This document shows positions 8,487-17,853 of a DNA stretch of 58,439 nucleotides, one piece after another. Numbering within the stretch: the stretch's first letter is position 1; every line of letters starts with the position of its first letter. The stretch comes from an uncultured beta proteobacterium (GTDB lineage Bacteria > Pseudomonadota > Gammaproteobacteria > Burkholderiales > Burkholderiaceae_C), in assembly GCA_903905735.1 (NCBI GenBank), contig CAIVHU010000047.1, positions 1-58,439 on the forward strand. Reading direction: 5' to 3'. The translations under genes were made by a program, and so were the position numbers. The notes under the pieces were generated by a model. That model saw only the letters and a list, made by a program, of their open reading frames with translations. It was not told the DNA's origin and did no database searches.

Positions 8487-10739
8487 TCAGGCCGCAGCCT
8501 TCACCTTTTGCCGCCAGGCGTGCAACAGCGGCTCGGTATAGCCACTGGGCTGCGTCAGGCCCTTGAACACCAAGTCACACGCCGCTTGATACGCCATGGA
8601 CGTGTCAAAGTGGCCGGCCATCGGTTTGTAGAACGGGTCGCCCGCGTTTTGTGCGTCGACCACGGCAGCCATGCGCTCGAAGGTTTCTTTCACTTGGCGC
8701 AAGGTCACCACGCCGTGGTGCAGCCAGTTGGCCATGTGCTGGCTGCTGATGCGCAGCGTGGCGCGGTCTTCCATCAGGCCGATGTTGTGAATGTCGGGCA
8801 CCTTGGAGCAGCCCACGCCCTGATCGACCCAGCGCACCACGTAACCCAAGATGCCCTGGGCGTTGTTGTCCAGCTCCTGCTGTTTCTCGGCTGCGCTCCA
8901 GGTGGGCGTGGCGGTGACGGGGATGTGCAGCAGGCCATTGAGCAGCGCGTCGTGTTCGTGCTGCGGGTCGCGCTTGGCGTGGGTCTTTTCGATGTCTTTT
9001 TGCACGTCGCTGACCAGCACCTGGTGGTAGTGCAGCGCATGCAGGGTGGCACCGGTCGGGCTGGGCACCCAGGCGGTGTTGGCACCGGCTTTGGGGTGGG
9101 CGATTTTTTGCTCCAGCATGGCTTTCATCAGGTCAGGCATGGCCCACATGCCCTTGCCGATTTGCGCCTTGCCGCGCAGGCCACATTGCAGACCGACCAG
9201 CACGTTGTTGCGCTCGTAGGCGTGAATCCATGCGCTGGCTTTCATGTCGGCTTTGCGAACCATCGGGCCCGCTTGCATGGCGCTGTGCATCTCGTCGCCA
9301 GTGCGGTCCAGGAAGCCGGTGTTGATGAACGCGACGCGGCTGGCAGCGGCGGCAATGCAGGCCTTGAGATTGGTGCTGGTGCGGCGCTCTTCGTCCATGA
9401 TGCCGAGTTTGACGGTGCTGTCTGGCAGGCCCAGCATCTTCTCGACGCGGCCAAACAGCTCGCTGGCAAACGCCACCTCTGCCGGGCCGTGCATCTTGGG
9501 TTTGACGATGTAGACCGAACCCTTGCGCGAGTTGCGGATGGCGTCTTTTTTGGTCTTAGCCAGGTCATGCATGGCAATCGTCGTGGTGACCACGGCGTCC
9601 AGAATGCCTTCAGGAATCTCACGCACCACACCGGATTTGTCGGTGTAGAGGATGGCGGGGTTGGTCATCAGGTGGCCGACGTTGCGCACAAACATCAGGC
9701 TGCGGCCATGCAGACGGACCTTCTTTTTGCCGTCGGTAGCGGTGTAAAAACGATCTAGGTTCAGCCCGCGTGTGAAGGTTTTGTCGCCTTTGGCCACTTG
9801 CTCGGTCAGCGTGCCTTGCAGGATGCCGAGCCAGTTGCTGTAAGCCAGCACCTTGTCGTCAGCGTCCACGGCCGCGACCGAGTCTTCCAGGTCGAGGATG
9901 GTGGACAGGGCTGCTTCGACCACCAGGTCGGACACGCCAGCCGGATCGCTGGCGCCGATGGTGGTGCTGCGGTTGATGATCAGGTCCAGGTGCAGGCCGT
10001 TGTGTTCAAACAGAAGACTTGATGGCGTTTTGGCATCGCCCTGGTAGCCGACCAACTGGTCGTTATCGGCCAGGCTGGTGTTGCTGCCGTCAGCGAGTTT
10101 CACAGCCAGTTTGCCGCCCGCGACGCTGTAGCCCACGGAATCAATGTGCGAGCCCTTCTTCAAAGGGGCGCAGCGGTCCAGCACGTAGCGCGCGTATTCG
10201 ATGACTTTGGCACCGCGTTTGGGGTTGTAGCCGCCTTTTTTGCTGACCTTTTCGCAGCCTTTGGCTTCATCAATCACGTCGGTGCCGTACAGCGCGTCGT
10301 ACAGGCTGCCCCAGCGGGCGTTGGCGGCGTTCAGCGCGTAGCGGGCGTTCAGGATCGGCACCACCAGTTGCGGGCCGGCCTGTTTGGCCAGTTCGGCATC
10401 GACGTTGCTGGTGGTGATGCGGACCTTTTTCGGCGCCGGCACCAGGTAGCCGATACCCTCGAGAAACGCGCGGTAGTCGGCCATCTGCTGTGGTTTTGCA
10501 TGGTCTGCAGCGGTGATCGGGCCCGGATTGGCCTTGTGCCAGGCGTCCAGCTCGGTTTGCAGCCTGTCACGCTCGGCCAGCAGGGCGATGTTTCTGGGCG
10601 CCAAGTCAGCCACGATGGCGTCGAACCCCTTCCAGAACTTGGCGGGTGTCACTCCGGTGCCAGGCAGCACTTTGGATTCGATGAATTGGCACAAGTTGGA
10701 GGCCACTTGCAGGCGGTTTTTGGTGATGCGTTCGGTCAT
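8487..10739 (-). CDS. glcB: Malate synthase G
   Basis: A 750-residue enzyme that condenses glyoxylate with acetyl-CoA to malate. The family hallmarks are [53 protein letters not shown] (metal/glyoxylate region), [19 protein letters not shown], and [19 protein letters not shown], which carries the catalytic aspartate near the C-terminus. The length fits isoform G (about 720-750) and not isoform A. The ATG at 10739 ([16 protein letters not shown]) was chosen over an upstream one because family N-termini begin here. It is divergent from the CoA-transferase gene. Confidence 0.96.
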   Translation of the reverse strand: MTERITKNRLQVASNLCQFIESKVLPGTGVTPAKFWKGFDAIVADLAPRNIALLAERDRLQTELDAWHKANPGPITAADHAKPQQMADYRAFLEGIGYLVPAPKKVRITTSNVDAELAKQAGPQLVVPILNARYALNAANARWGSLYDALYGTDVIDEAKGCEKVSKKGGYNPKRGAKVIEYARYVLDRCAPLKKGSHIDSVGYSVAGGKLAVKLADGSNTSLADNDQLVGYQGDAKTPSSLLFEHNGLHLDLIINRSTTIGASDPAGVSDLVVEAALSTILDLEDSVAAVDADDKVLAYSNWLGILQGTLTEQVAKGDKTFTRGLNLDRFYTATDGKKKVRLHGRSLMFVRNVGHLMTNPAILYTDKSGVVREIPEGILDAVVTTTIAMHDLAKTKKDAIRNSRKGSVYIVKPKMHGPAEVAFASELFGRVEKMLGLPDSTVKLGIMDEERRTSTNLKACIAAAASRVAFINTGFLDRTGDEMHSAMQAGPMVRKADMKASAWIHAYERNNVLVGLQCGLRGKAQIGKGMWAMPDLMKAMLEQKIAHPKAGANTAWVPSPTGATLHALHYHQVLVSDVQKDIEKTHAKRDPQHEHDALLNGLLHIPVTATPTWSAAEKQQELDNNAQGILGYVVRWVDQGVGCSKVPDIHNIGLMEDRATLRISSQHMANWLHHGVVTLRQVKETFERMAAVVDAQNAGDPFYKPMAGHFDTSMAYQAACDLVFKGLTQPSGYTEPLLHAWRQKVKAAA

Positions 10740-11012
10740 GATGGTGTCAATCAGGTTGATGGGGTCGGTTGGAAAAGTCAGATCTCGTGAGAGCGGCGCT
10801 TGGAGGCTGAGGGCGTTTTCGCCTTTGATGGTGCGCGGCGGCATAGGAGGGGCTGCTTTGGCACCATTTTAGTGAGGCCATGCAAAGTGATTGAGCACGC
10901 GCTCCATCGCGCACCTGTGACAAAAAGGCATGTAATCCCCCAGTTCGGTATCAGGCTGGGAAATAATAGGCATTTGATACCTGAATCGTTTCCTGAAGTT
11001 GATTGACGCACC

Positions 11013-12230
11013 ATGCCCCATCCTACCGACATTGCTGACCCCATTTCCAGACTGCCCCTGAGCGGCCTGCGCGTGGTGGAATTCACCCACATGGTGATGG
11101 GCCCCACCTGTGGCATGGTGCTGGCCGACATGGGTGCCGAGGTGATCAAGGTCGAGCCCATTGAGGGCGACCGCACGCGCCACCTGCTCGGCGCAGGCGC
11201 AGGCTTTTTCCCGATGTTCAACCGCAACAAGAAAAGTATCGCGATTGACCTGCACAAGCCCGAAGGTGCCGAGGTCGCGCGCAAGTTGGCGCTGAGCGCC
11301 GACGTGGTGCTGGAGAACTTCAAGCCCGACACCATGGTCAAGTACGGGCTGGATTACGCCGCGCTGTCCGCCGTCAACCCGAAGGTCATTTACGTCAGCC
11401 ACAAGGGTTTTCTGCCTGGCCCCTACGAACACCGCACCGCGCTGGACGAGGTGGTGCAGATGATGGGTGGCCTGGCCTACATGACCGGTCGCCCGGGCGA
11501 CCCGCTGCGCGCGGGCACCAGCGTCAATGACATCATGGGCGGCATGTTTGGCGCGATTGGCACGTTGGGCGCGCTGATACAGCGCGGCATCACCGGCCGT
11601 GGGCAGGAGGTGCAAAGCGCACTGTTCGAGAACAACGTGTTCCTTGTCGGCCAGCACATGTTGCAATACGCCATGACTGGCCAGGCTGCCGCGCCCATGC
11701 CCGCACGCATTTCGCCGTGGGGCGTGTATGACGTATTTACCGTGAAAGACGGTGAGCAAGTTTTCCTGTCAGCCGTGAGCGACGCGCAGTGGAGCACCTT
11801 TTGCGCGGTATTCGATTTGCCGGATTTGAAAGCCGATACCCGATACGCCACCAACAACGACCGGGTGCGCGAGCGCCCCACGCTGCTGCCCATCCTGCGC
11901 GAGCGGCTGGGGCGCTACACCGCGTCGCAGATTGCCCAGATGATGGAGGCCAACAAGCTGCCCTATGCGCCGATTCGAAAACCCGAGGAGTTGTTTGACG
12001 ATGAACACCTGCTGGCCACCGGCGGCCTGGCCGACATCACGCTGCCCGATGGCGAGCGCGCCGGCCAGACCACCCAAGCCGCCCTGCTTCCCTTCACCAT
12101 GGACGGTCTCCGCCTTGGCGTTCGGCTGAGCCCGCCCAAGCTGGGCGCGCATACCGATGCGTTGCTGGGGGAGCTGGGGCTCGATGCCGACAATGTGCAG
12201 GCATTGCGTGCGGCCAGTGTCGTTGGCTAG
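11013..12230 (+). CDS. CaiB/BaiF-type (family III) CoA-transferase
   Basis: A 405-residue protein with the family III opening LSGLRVVEFTHMVMGPTCGM, the ADMGAEVIKVEP motif, RNKKSIAIDLHKPEG, and LDEVVQMMGGLAYMTG. The aspartate of LDEVVQ corresponds to the catalytic Asp that forms the acyl anhydride. It moves CoA between carboxylic acids. The acid pair cannot be told from sequence. A LysR regulator gene starts 11 bases after its stop, so the pair may form a regulated unit. Confidence 0.9.
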   Translation: MPHPTDIADPISRLPLSGLRVVEFTHMVMGPTCGMVLADMGAEVIKVEPIEGDRTRHLLGAGAGFFPMFNRNKKSIAIDLHKPEGAEVARKLALSADVVLENFKPDTMVKYGLDYAALSAVNPKVIYVSHKGFLPGPYEHRTALDEVVQMMGGLAYMTGRPGDPLRAGTSVNDIMGGMFGAIGTLGALIQRGITGRGQEVQSALFENNVFLVGQHMLQYAMTGQAAAPMPARISPWGVYDVFTVKDGEQVFLSAVSDAQWSTFCAVFDLPDLKADTRYATNNDRVRERPTLLPILRERLGRYTASQIAQMMEANKLPYAPIRKPEELFDDEHLLATGGLADITLPDGERAGQTTQAALLPFTMDGLRLGVRLSPPKLGAHTDALLGELGLDADNVQALRAASVVG

Positions 12231-12241
12231 CCCGGCGACTT

Positions 12242-13156
12242 ATGAGCAAACTCAAACAACTGGAAACCTTTGTCAACGTGGCAGCGCGGGGTGGCCTGAC
12301 CGCGGCGGCCAAGGTTGAGGGTGTGGCACCGGCCATCATCGGACGCAGGCTCGATGCCCTGGAGGCGCGACTGGGCGTCAAGCTGCTATTGCGCACCACC
12401 CGGCGCGTGACACTGACCCAGGAGGGCAGCGCGTTTCTGGAAGACTGCCAGCGTCTGCTGTCTGGCCTGGCCAGTGCCGAAGCCAGCGTGTCAGCCGGGG
12501 GGCTCAAACCCACCGGGCATCTGGCGCTGACGGCGCCGGCGGGTTTTGGCCGCTGCCACGTGGCCCCGCTGGTGCCACGATTTCGCGAACTGCACCCTGA
12601 AGTGACGATTGCCCTGAACCTGAGCGACCGTGTGGTTGATCTGGCAGCCGAGGGTTTTGACTGCGCAGTGCGGGTCGGTGAGATGCCTGACTCGTCGCTG
12701 GTGAGCGTGCGCCTGGCTGATAACCGCCGACTGTGCGTGGCGGCACCCGGCTACCTGCAGCGGTATGGCACGCCGCAAACCCCGCAAGACCTGGCACGCT
12801 TTGACTGTCTGGCGCTTTCCAGCGGTGCCTCGCAGACGCGCGGCTGGGCGTTTTCCCTGCCCCAGGGGGATGGCGTGGAGGTGGTGCATCTCAAACCCGG
12901 TGGCCCCTTGAGCTGTTCCGATGGTGAGGTGCTGTTCGACTGGTGCTTGGCCGGCTACGGAATCGCCTGGCGCAGCACCTGGGAGGTGCAGGCTGAAGTT
13001 GCAGCAGGGCAGCTGGTGCCTGTGCTGGAAGAGTTTGCCGCCCCGCCCAACGGGATTTATGCCGTGTTTGCGCAGCGCAAACATCTGCCACTGCGCCTGC
13101 GTTTGTGGATTGATTACCTCAAGCAGCAATTTGCGCAGCCGGAGTTTTTGGCATGA
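12242..13156 (+). CDS. LysR-family transcriptional regulator
   Basis: A 304-residue LysR-type regulator. The winged helix-turn-helix is at residues 1-60 (KLKQLETFVNVAARGGLTAA, then RLDALEARLGVKLLLRTTRR). A periplasmic-binding-like effector domain follows from about residue 90. It is likely to control the CoA-transferase just upstream. The effector is unknown. Its stop overlaps the start of the deacetylase gene (ATGA at 13153), so translation of the two may be coupled even though the functions look unrelated. Confidence 0.93.
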   Translation: MSKLKQLETFVNVAARGGLTAAAKVEGVAPAIIGRRLDALEARLGVKLLLRTTRRVTLTQEGSAFLEDCQRLLSGLASAEASVSAGGLKPTGHLALTAPAGFGRCHVAPLVPRFRELHPEVTIALNLSDRVVDLAAEGFDCAVRVGEMPDSSLVSVRLADNRRLCVAAPGYLQRYGTPQTPQDLARFDCLALSSGASQTRGWAFSLPQGDGVEVVHLKPGGPLSCSDGEVLFDWCLAGYGIAWRSTWEVQAEVAAGQLVPVLEEFAAPPNGIYAVFAQRKHLPLRLRLWIDYLKQQFAQPEFLA

Positions 13157-14013
13157 GCCCCTCGGAAGCCTTGTCGCCCGACCAGATCGCCAGCCAGCTT
13201 GCGGCCAAAGGCGTGATCATCTGCGCCGACGATTTTGCGGTGCACCACAGCGCCTCGGCCGGTATTGCCGAACTGGCGCGCCTGCACCGCATCAGCGCCG
13301 CCAGCGCCATGGTGCTGTCGCCGCATTGGGCGCAGGATGTGGCGTTGCTGCAAGACCTGCGTGGCCAGATCGACGTTGGCCTGCATCTGGACTGGACCAG
13401 CGACTTTGCCAAAGCGGCCGGTCATGGCTGGTCTTTGGGTGCGGCCATGCGCCGATCGGTTTTGGGTGGGTTCGACACGCGTCAGGCCGCCACGGTGATC
13501 GAACGGCAACTGGACCTGTTCGAGGCGAACTGGCACGCAGCACCAGACTATGTGGACGGTCACCAACATGTGCAGCAGTTCGCCGGAATTCGAGATGCTT
13601 TGGTCGCAGTGCTGGCGCGACGTTATGGCGCGTTGGCGGTCAAACCCTACTTGCGCGTCTCGCGTCCACCGCAGGGCACAGCCGACCTCAAAGGCCGGGT
13701 GATTGCCCGGATGGGTGCCAATGCTCTTGAAAAAATAGCTGCTACCGCAGGTTTCAAAAGGGCTGCAGCCCTTTTAGGCATACATAACTTTAGCGGCAGC
13801 CCAGCTGACTACGCGCGCCTGATGACGCGCTGGCTGGCACAAGCCCCGCCGGGTGCCATCATCATGTGTCACCCGGCGCAGGCGTGCGAACCGGGCGACG
13901 AGATTGGTGTGTCGCGGGTGCAGGAGTTTGCTTACCTGGCGGGGCCAGAGTTTGTCGCAGCTTTGGCCACGGCAGGGGTGGTGCCCGTGCGCGGACGGCA
14001 GGTTTTGTCCTGA
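13153..14013 (+). CDS. ChbG/HpnK (YdjC)-family carbohydrate deacetylase
   Basis: A 286-residue YdjC-fold protein. Motifs are GVIICADDFAVHHSASAGI, where the DD pair is the metal/base region, VGLHLDWTS, YVDGHQHVQQFAGI (metal-binding His pair) and IIMCHPAQA. Relatives deacetylate N-acetylated sugars on diacetylchitobiose, hopanoids, or undecaprenyl-phosphate sugars (NaxD, LgmC). The ArnT-like, GtrA and GT2 genes next to it favour a polyprenyl-sugar substrate. Residues about 195-207 (AATAGFKRAAAL) come from an in-frame copy of the 36-bp repeat. Confidence 0.88.
   Translation: MSPSEALSPDQIASQLAAKGVIICADDFAVHHSASAGIAELARLHRISAASAMVLSPHWAQDVALLQDLRGQIDVGLHLDWTSDFAKAAGHGWSLGAAMRRSVLGGFDTRQAATVIERQLDLFEANWHAAPDYVDGHQHVQQFAGIRDALVAVLARRYGALAVKPYLRVSRPPQGTADLKGRVIARMGANALEKIAATAGFKRAAALLGIHNFSGSPADYARLMTRWLAQAPPGAIIMCHPAQACEPGDEIGVSRVQEFAYLAGPEFVAALATAGVVPVRGRQVLS
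13736..13771 (+). repeat. 36-bp dispersed repeat, copy 3 (in frame, deacetylase gene)
   Basis: TAGCTGCTACCGC, ten bases, AGGGCTGCAGCCC. It lies wholly inside the deacetylase coding sequence and keeps the frame. Confidence 0.75.
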
Positions 14014-14174
14014 GCGGCCAAGGCATCAGGGGTGTGGACTGGGTATCGGTTGGGGGCGATTTCAAAAAGCGAAGCGTGTGAGCCCCCGGCCGGTACCCGG
14101 TTCACGCCCCGGCCCGATAGCCACAAACGGCTGCCCAACCACGAGCCGATTGCCTGCCGACCTAAAATCACCGG

Positions 14175-15794
14175 GTGATTGAAACCTCTACCGTGCCCCC
14201 AACCCATTCCTCCGCGCTGACCGAGCGCCAAAAATCCTGGCTTATCCTGATCGCCCTGTGGCTGCTGCTGCTGGTGCTGGCCAGTCTGCGCCCACTGGCA
14301 GTGCCCGACGAAGGTCGCTATGGCGAGGTCAGCCGCTGGATGCTGGTCAGTGGCGACTGGCTCACGCCGCGTCTGGATGGCATCCCGTTTTTCCACAAGC
14401 CGCCGCTGCTGCACTGGCTGCAAGCCATCAGCCTGACTCTTTTCGGCGTGAACGAACTCGCGTTGCGCCTGGTACCTGCCCTGCACGCTGGCGGGATGCT
14501 CGCCGCCTTGTATCTGGCGGCGCGCACCGTGAGCACCGAGGTGATTGCCCGGCGGGCCGTGATCATGCTGGGCACCAGCCTGACCTTTCTGGTGGGTGGC
14601 CAGTACATCAACCACGACATGCTTGTGGCGACCTGGATCGGGCTGGCCATCTGGGCTTTTGCTTTTGCCTTCATGGCGGGTGACAGACCCAACGCGTCGC
14701 TGGCGCGGCTGGGGTTTCTGGCTTGCGCCTTGGGCATGCTCAGCAAGGGTCTGATCGGCATCGCACTGCCCGGGCTGGTGATCTTTGTCTGGCTGATCTG
14801 GACGCGTCAGTTCAAAAAGGTGTTGTATCTGCCATGGATCACTGGGCTGGCCTTGTTTGCTGCCGGGGCCTTGCCATGGTTTGTGCTGGCGCAAGAGACC
14901 TACCCGGATTTCTTCAACTACATGTTCATCGGCCAGCAGTTGAACCGTTACACCGCAGCCAGCTACAACAACCCGCAGCCTTGGTGGTTTTACCTGCTGG
15001 CGCTGGCGCTGCTGCTGTTTCCGTGGGTGTTTTTTGCGCTCGGCCAGGTGCGTCGTGTGACGACCATGACGCTGGCCTCCAACATGGGTTTGCCAGAGGC
15101 CTGGTGGCGCCTGTGCTGGGCCTGGGTGCTGGCCATTCTGGTGTTTTTCTCGATCCCGCACTCCAAGCTGGTCGGTTACATCCTGCCGGTGACCCCCGCG
15201 CTGGCGCTGTTGGCGGCGGTTGGCTGGCAGCGCACTATGGCGCATCGAGCCATCGCTGGCAAGGTGTTTGCGGGCCTGGTGGTGGTCAATATCGGCATCG
15301 CGTTGGCCATTGTGCTCACGGTGGGGGGCATCACCAAAACCACCCGCACGCAGGATATCGCCGCCGTGCTGGCATGTGCAGCTACGCCGAATGACACGAT
15401 CTACGTGTCTGATGCCTACCCGTATGACTTGCCGTTCTACCTGCAAAGCCGCAAACCCATGGTGGTGCTGGGCGACTGGCCCCAGATTCGCCAACATTCG
15501 GGCGACGGATGGCAGCGCGAACTGTTTGAAGGGGCAGATTTTGATGCCAATGCCGCACGCGCGTTGCAGCAGCCCGAGGTGCTGGCGCAGGCCGGACTGC
15601 TCAAGGGCAACTGGTATGTCGCCCGTGGCGACGACCCGGTGAAGGGTGGCTTGCCGGGCTGGCGGCTGTTTTTCAGCGGCGCGGGCTGGAAGTTGTACCA
15701 GTCCGGCGACTTGGGTGCTGACTCAGCGGCGAAAGGCCCAGAAACGGCTCAACATGAAAGTCTGCCCGGCTGCAAAAACCAGCGCCGCAAATAG
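14175..15794 (+). CDS. ArnT-like polyprenyl-phosphate sugar transferase
   Basis: A 539-residue multi-pass membrane protein of the GT-C/PMT fold. The first periplasmic loop has PDEGRYGEVSRWMLVSGDWL and FFHKPPLLHWLQA, closely matching ArnT and its relatives, with the DE pair as the presumed catalytic acidic residues. Members transfer an aminosugar from undecaprenyl phosphate to lipid A phosphate or another acceptor in the periplasm. The start is GTG at 14175. Its last 72 bases overlap, antisense, the end of the convergent gtrA gene. Confidence 0.85.
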   Translation: MIETSTVPPTHSSALTERQKSWLILIALWLLLLVLASLRPLAVPDEGRYGEVSRWMLVSGDWLTPRLDGIPFFHKPPLLHWLQAISLTLFGVNELALRLVPALHAGGMLAALYLAARTVSTEVIARRAVIMLGTSLTFLVGGQYINHDMLVATWIGLAIWAFAFAFMAGDRPNASLARLGFLACALGMLSKGLIGIALPGLVIFVWLIWTRQFKKVLYLPWITGLALFAAGALPWFVLAQETYPDFFNYMFIGQQLNRYTAASYNNPQPWWFYLLALALLLFPWVFFALGQVRRVTTMTLASNMGLPEAWWRLCWAWVLAILVFFSIPHSKLVGYILPVTPALALLAAVGWQRTMAHRAIAGKVFAGLVVVNIGIALAIVLTVGGITKTTRTQDIAAVLACAATPNDTIYVSDAYPYDLPFYLQSRKPMVVLGDWPQIRQHSGDGWQRELFEGADFDANAARALQQPEVLAQAGLLKGNWYVARGDDPVKGGLPGWRLFFSGAGWKLYQSGDLGADSAAKGPETAQHESLPGCKNQRRK

Positions 15795-16091
15795 CGCCAG
15801 CAGTGGCGGCATGCCCAGGCCGCGCAATAACAGCACAAACATCACCTCGTTGCTGGCGAATCCTGCCAGTGCGGTGATGACAAAACGCTTGAAGCTGGTG
15901 CCCACCGTGGTGCCGGCGTCCTTGAAACTCAGCAGGCGGTGACCGGCGAAGCTGACGAAAAAGGCGACGCAAAAGCCAAGGGCGTTCGCCACCTCGGGCC
16001 AGAGATAGCGCTGCGCCACGGCAAACACGCTCATGTGCGTCAGGGCGGCGGTACCGCCCACCGCCAGAAACCAGAAGGTCGAAGCGTTCAC
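15723..16091 (-). CDS. GtrA-family small membrane protein
   Basis: A 122-residue protein with four hydrophobic segments and GtrA features: WFLAVGGTAALTHMSVF, then NALGFCVAFFVSFAGHRLLS, then a last segment ending FMLSRFWAFRR. GtrA proteins are proposed to flip undecaprenyl-phosphate-linked sugars. The start is GTG, seven bases after the stop of the GT2 gene, so the two are one transcription unit. Confidence 0.85.
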   Translation of the reverse strand: MNASTFWFLAVGGTAALTHMSVFAVAQRYLWPEVANALGFCVAFFVSFAGHRLLSFKDAGTTVGTSFKRFVITALAGFASNEVMFVLLLRGLGMPPLLALFAALVFAAGQTFMLSRFWAFRR

Positions 16092-16098
16092 GCCGGAA

Positions 16099-17097
16099 TC
16101 ACTCGGCTGGCTTGCCGGTCTCGTCGGGGGCGGGCAGGCCTGTGCCGAGACGCTGGCTCACCAGGTAATTCGGCCGCTGCTTGACCTCTTCGTAAATGCG
16201 CCCGACATACTCCGCCAGGATGCCGATCGACAGCAACTGGATGCCGCTGAAAAACATCATGCCGACCACGATCGTGGCGTAACCCGGTATGCCAATGCCG
16301 GTGATGAAATACTCGCCCACCACCTCCAGGCCATAACCCAGCGCCAGCATGGACAGGATCAGGCCGGTGATCGTCAAGGCCCGCAGCGGTGCAATGGAGA
16401 ACGCCAGAATGCCGGTGAATGCCAGCGACAGGGAGCCACGCAGCCCAAAATTGCTGGTGCCCTCGGTGCGCGGCAATGGCTCGTAGTCGATGGCCGTGCT
16501 GTTGAAGCCCACCCAGGCGTACAGGCCTTTCATGAAACGGTTGCGCTCGGTCAGGCGCTTCAGGGCTTCGACCACTTGGCGGTCCATCAGCCTGAAATCG
16601 CCCGCGTTGGCCGGAATCTTGACACGGTTGCCCAAGTTGACCAGTTTGTAAAACCAGCCGGTCAGAGTGATCTGCAGGTTGGACTGATCATGACGCGTGC
16701 GGCGAATGGCGTACACCACGTCCGATCCCTCGCGCCACTTGGCCAGCATGTCAGGCACCAGCGACACAGGGTGCTGCCCGTCGCCGTCCATCAGCACCAC
16801 CACGTCGCCCCTGGACGCTTCAATGCCGGCGGTGAGGGCCGGTTCCTTGCCAAAGTTGCGCGACAGTTTCAGGTAGGTGACCTGCGCGTGCTTGGCGCAG
16901 ACACCTTGCATCACCGCAGCCGTGTCATCCCGGCTACCGTCGTCCACCACGATCACCTCTACACGCGGACTGAGCGTGTCGAGTGTGGTGAGAATATCCG
17001 TGATCAGGCTGGCAAGGCTGCGCGCCTCGTTGTACGCGGGAATGACGCAGGAGATGGAGGGGGACAGGTTGTGGCGGGTCGGCATGGGCAGCATCAT
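16099..17097 (-). CDS. GT2 glycosyltransferase, DPM1/ArnC-like, with two membrane helices
   Basis: A 332-residue enzyme. The GT-A domain runs from residue 12 (PSISCVIPAYNEARSLASL) with VEVIVVDDGSRDDTAAVM, SRNFGKEPALTAGIEASRGD, VVLMDGDGQHPVSLVP, and the R-R-RHDQ region. Two transmembrane helices near residues 230-300 match GtrB/ArnC-type undecaprenyl-phosphate sugar synthases. It would load a sugar onto undecaprenyl phosphate on the cytoplasmic face, supplying GtrA and the ArnT-like enzyme. Two adjacent ATGs (17097 and 17094) leave the start uncertain by one codon. Confidence 0.9.
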   Translation of the reverse strand: MMLPMPTRHNLSPSISCVIPAYNEARSLASLITDILTTLDTLSPRVEVIVVDDGSRDDTAAVMQGVCAKHAQVTYLKLSRNFGKEPALTAGIEASRGDVVVLMDGDGQHPVSLVPDMLAKWREGSDVVYAIRRTRHDQSNLQITLTGWFYKLVNLGNRVKIPANAGDFRLMDRQVVEALKRLTERNRFMKGLYAWVGFNSTAIDYEPLPRTEGTSNFGLRGSLSLAFTGILAFSIAPLRALTITGLILSMLALGYGLEVVGEYFITGIGIPGYATIVVGMMFFSGIQLLSIGILAEYVGRIYEEVKQRPNYLVSQRLGTGLPAPDETGKPAE

Positions 17098-17185
17098 GCC
17101 AAAAGAAACCGCTCGACCTTAAAACCCCGTGTACTTTTTTTGCCGCTTTTTAGGGTTAATAGCGTGGCCGGGCGCATTTGGCGGG

Positions 17186-17719
17186 TCAGCGAATGCTGTC
17201 GATTGAAAATTTCTTTTCTGGTACCAGCGGTGTGATCAAGGCATAGCCCTGGTTTTGCCAGTGCATCAGCTCGGCCATAGCCGAGGGGGTGACCTCCACA
17301 AAATCTTGCATGTCCGCCACGGTGTAATGGTAGTCCTGCAAGGCCAGGCCGCAGACCTTGAACTTGACGCCCATGTCGGCGTAGTAGCGCATGCGCTGCA
17401 CCACATCAGCGTAGCGCTCCTGATTTTTTTGTGCCAGCGTCACGATTTCGGTGCCATGCATCAAGACGATGATGCGCATGTCATCAATCATCATGTTGTA
17501 GGGCGCATCGCTCAGCGGGTTCACCAGACTGCGTAACCAATACAACGCAGCATCCAGCTTGGCGGGGTCGTCCAGATAAATATCCATCAGGACCTTGGGC
17601 GACTGGTAGGGGGTCTGGACGAATTTACCTTGCGCCAGGGCCGGTGCCGCGACGACAGCCCCCATCAACGTGGCAAAACATAAAGCTCGCAAGAAGCCAT
17701 ACCGGCTAAGGTTCATCAT
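17186..17719 (-). CDS. DsrE-like periplasmic protein
   Basis: A 177-residue product with a signal peptide (FLRALCFATLMGAVVAAPAL, then AQG) and a mature domain of the DsrE/F-like fold: RIIVLMHGTEIVTLAQKN, VVQRMRYYADMGVKFKVCGL, DYHYTVADMQDFVEVTPSA, GYALITPLV. One Cys (in VCGLAL) is in the position of the sulfur-carrying Cys of DsrE proteins, but that function is not shown here. The start was set at the ATG pair 17719/17716, preceded by GAGGAAAA. Confidence 0.75.
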   Translation of the reverse strand: MMNLSRYGFLRALCFATLMGAVVAAPALAQGKFVQTPYQSPKVLMDIYLDDPAKLDAALYWLRSLVNPLSDAPYNMMIDDMRIIVLMHGTEIVTLAQKNQERYADVVQRMRYYADMGVKFKVCGLALQDYHYTVADMQDFVEVTPSAMAELMHWQNQGYALITPLVPEKKFSIDSIR

Positions 17720-17853
17720 GGCGTTTTCCTCGGGTTGGACAGACCTTGAAAACAAGCTGCGTCGGGTCTCGTGCAGGTGACACTTGCCAAACCAGTTTAG
17801 TGCGCAGCGCCGATTCGCGTTGTTGGGCAAAACCTGCCCTCTAAAATCGCAGG

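Noticed and set aside
8508-9758. A long plus-strand open frame of 416 codons opposite glcB
   Set aside because: It mirrors the malate synthase codons, is His/Val/Gly-rich without any motif, and glcB is fully conserved on the other strand.
10740-11012. A small RNA or riboswitch in the glcB/CoA-transferase gap
   Set aside because: No hairpin with a T-run or recognised riboswitch core was found; presumed divergent promoters only.
13932-15497. A 521-codon minus-strand open frame opposite the ArnT-like gene
   Set aside because: Gln/His/Arg-rich low-complexity product typical of antisense frames in GC-rich genes; no family resemblance.
16033-17235. A 400-codon plus-strand open frame opposite the GT2 gene
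   Set aside because: Shadow of the GT2 and gtrA coding strand; no motif or ribosome-binding site.
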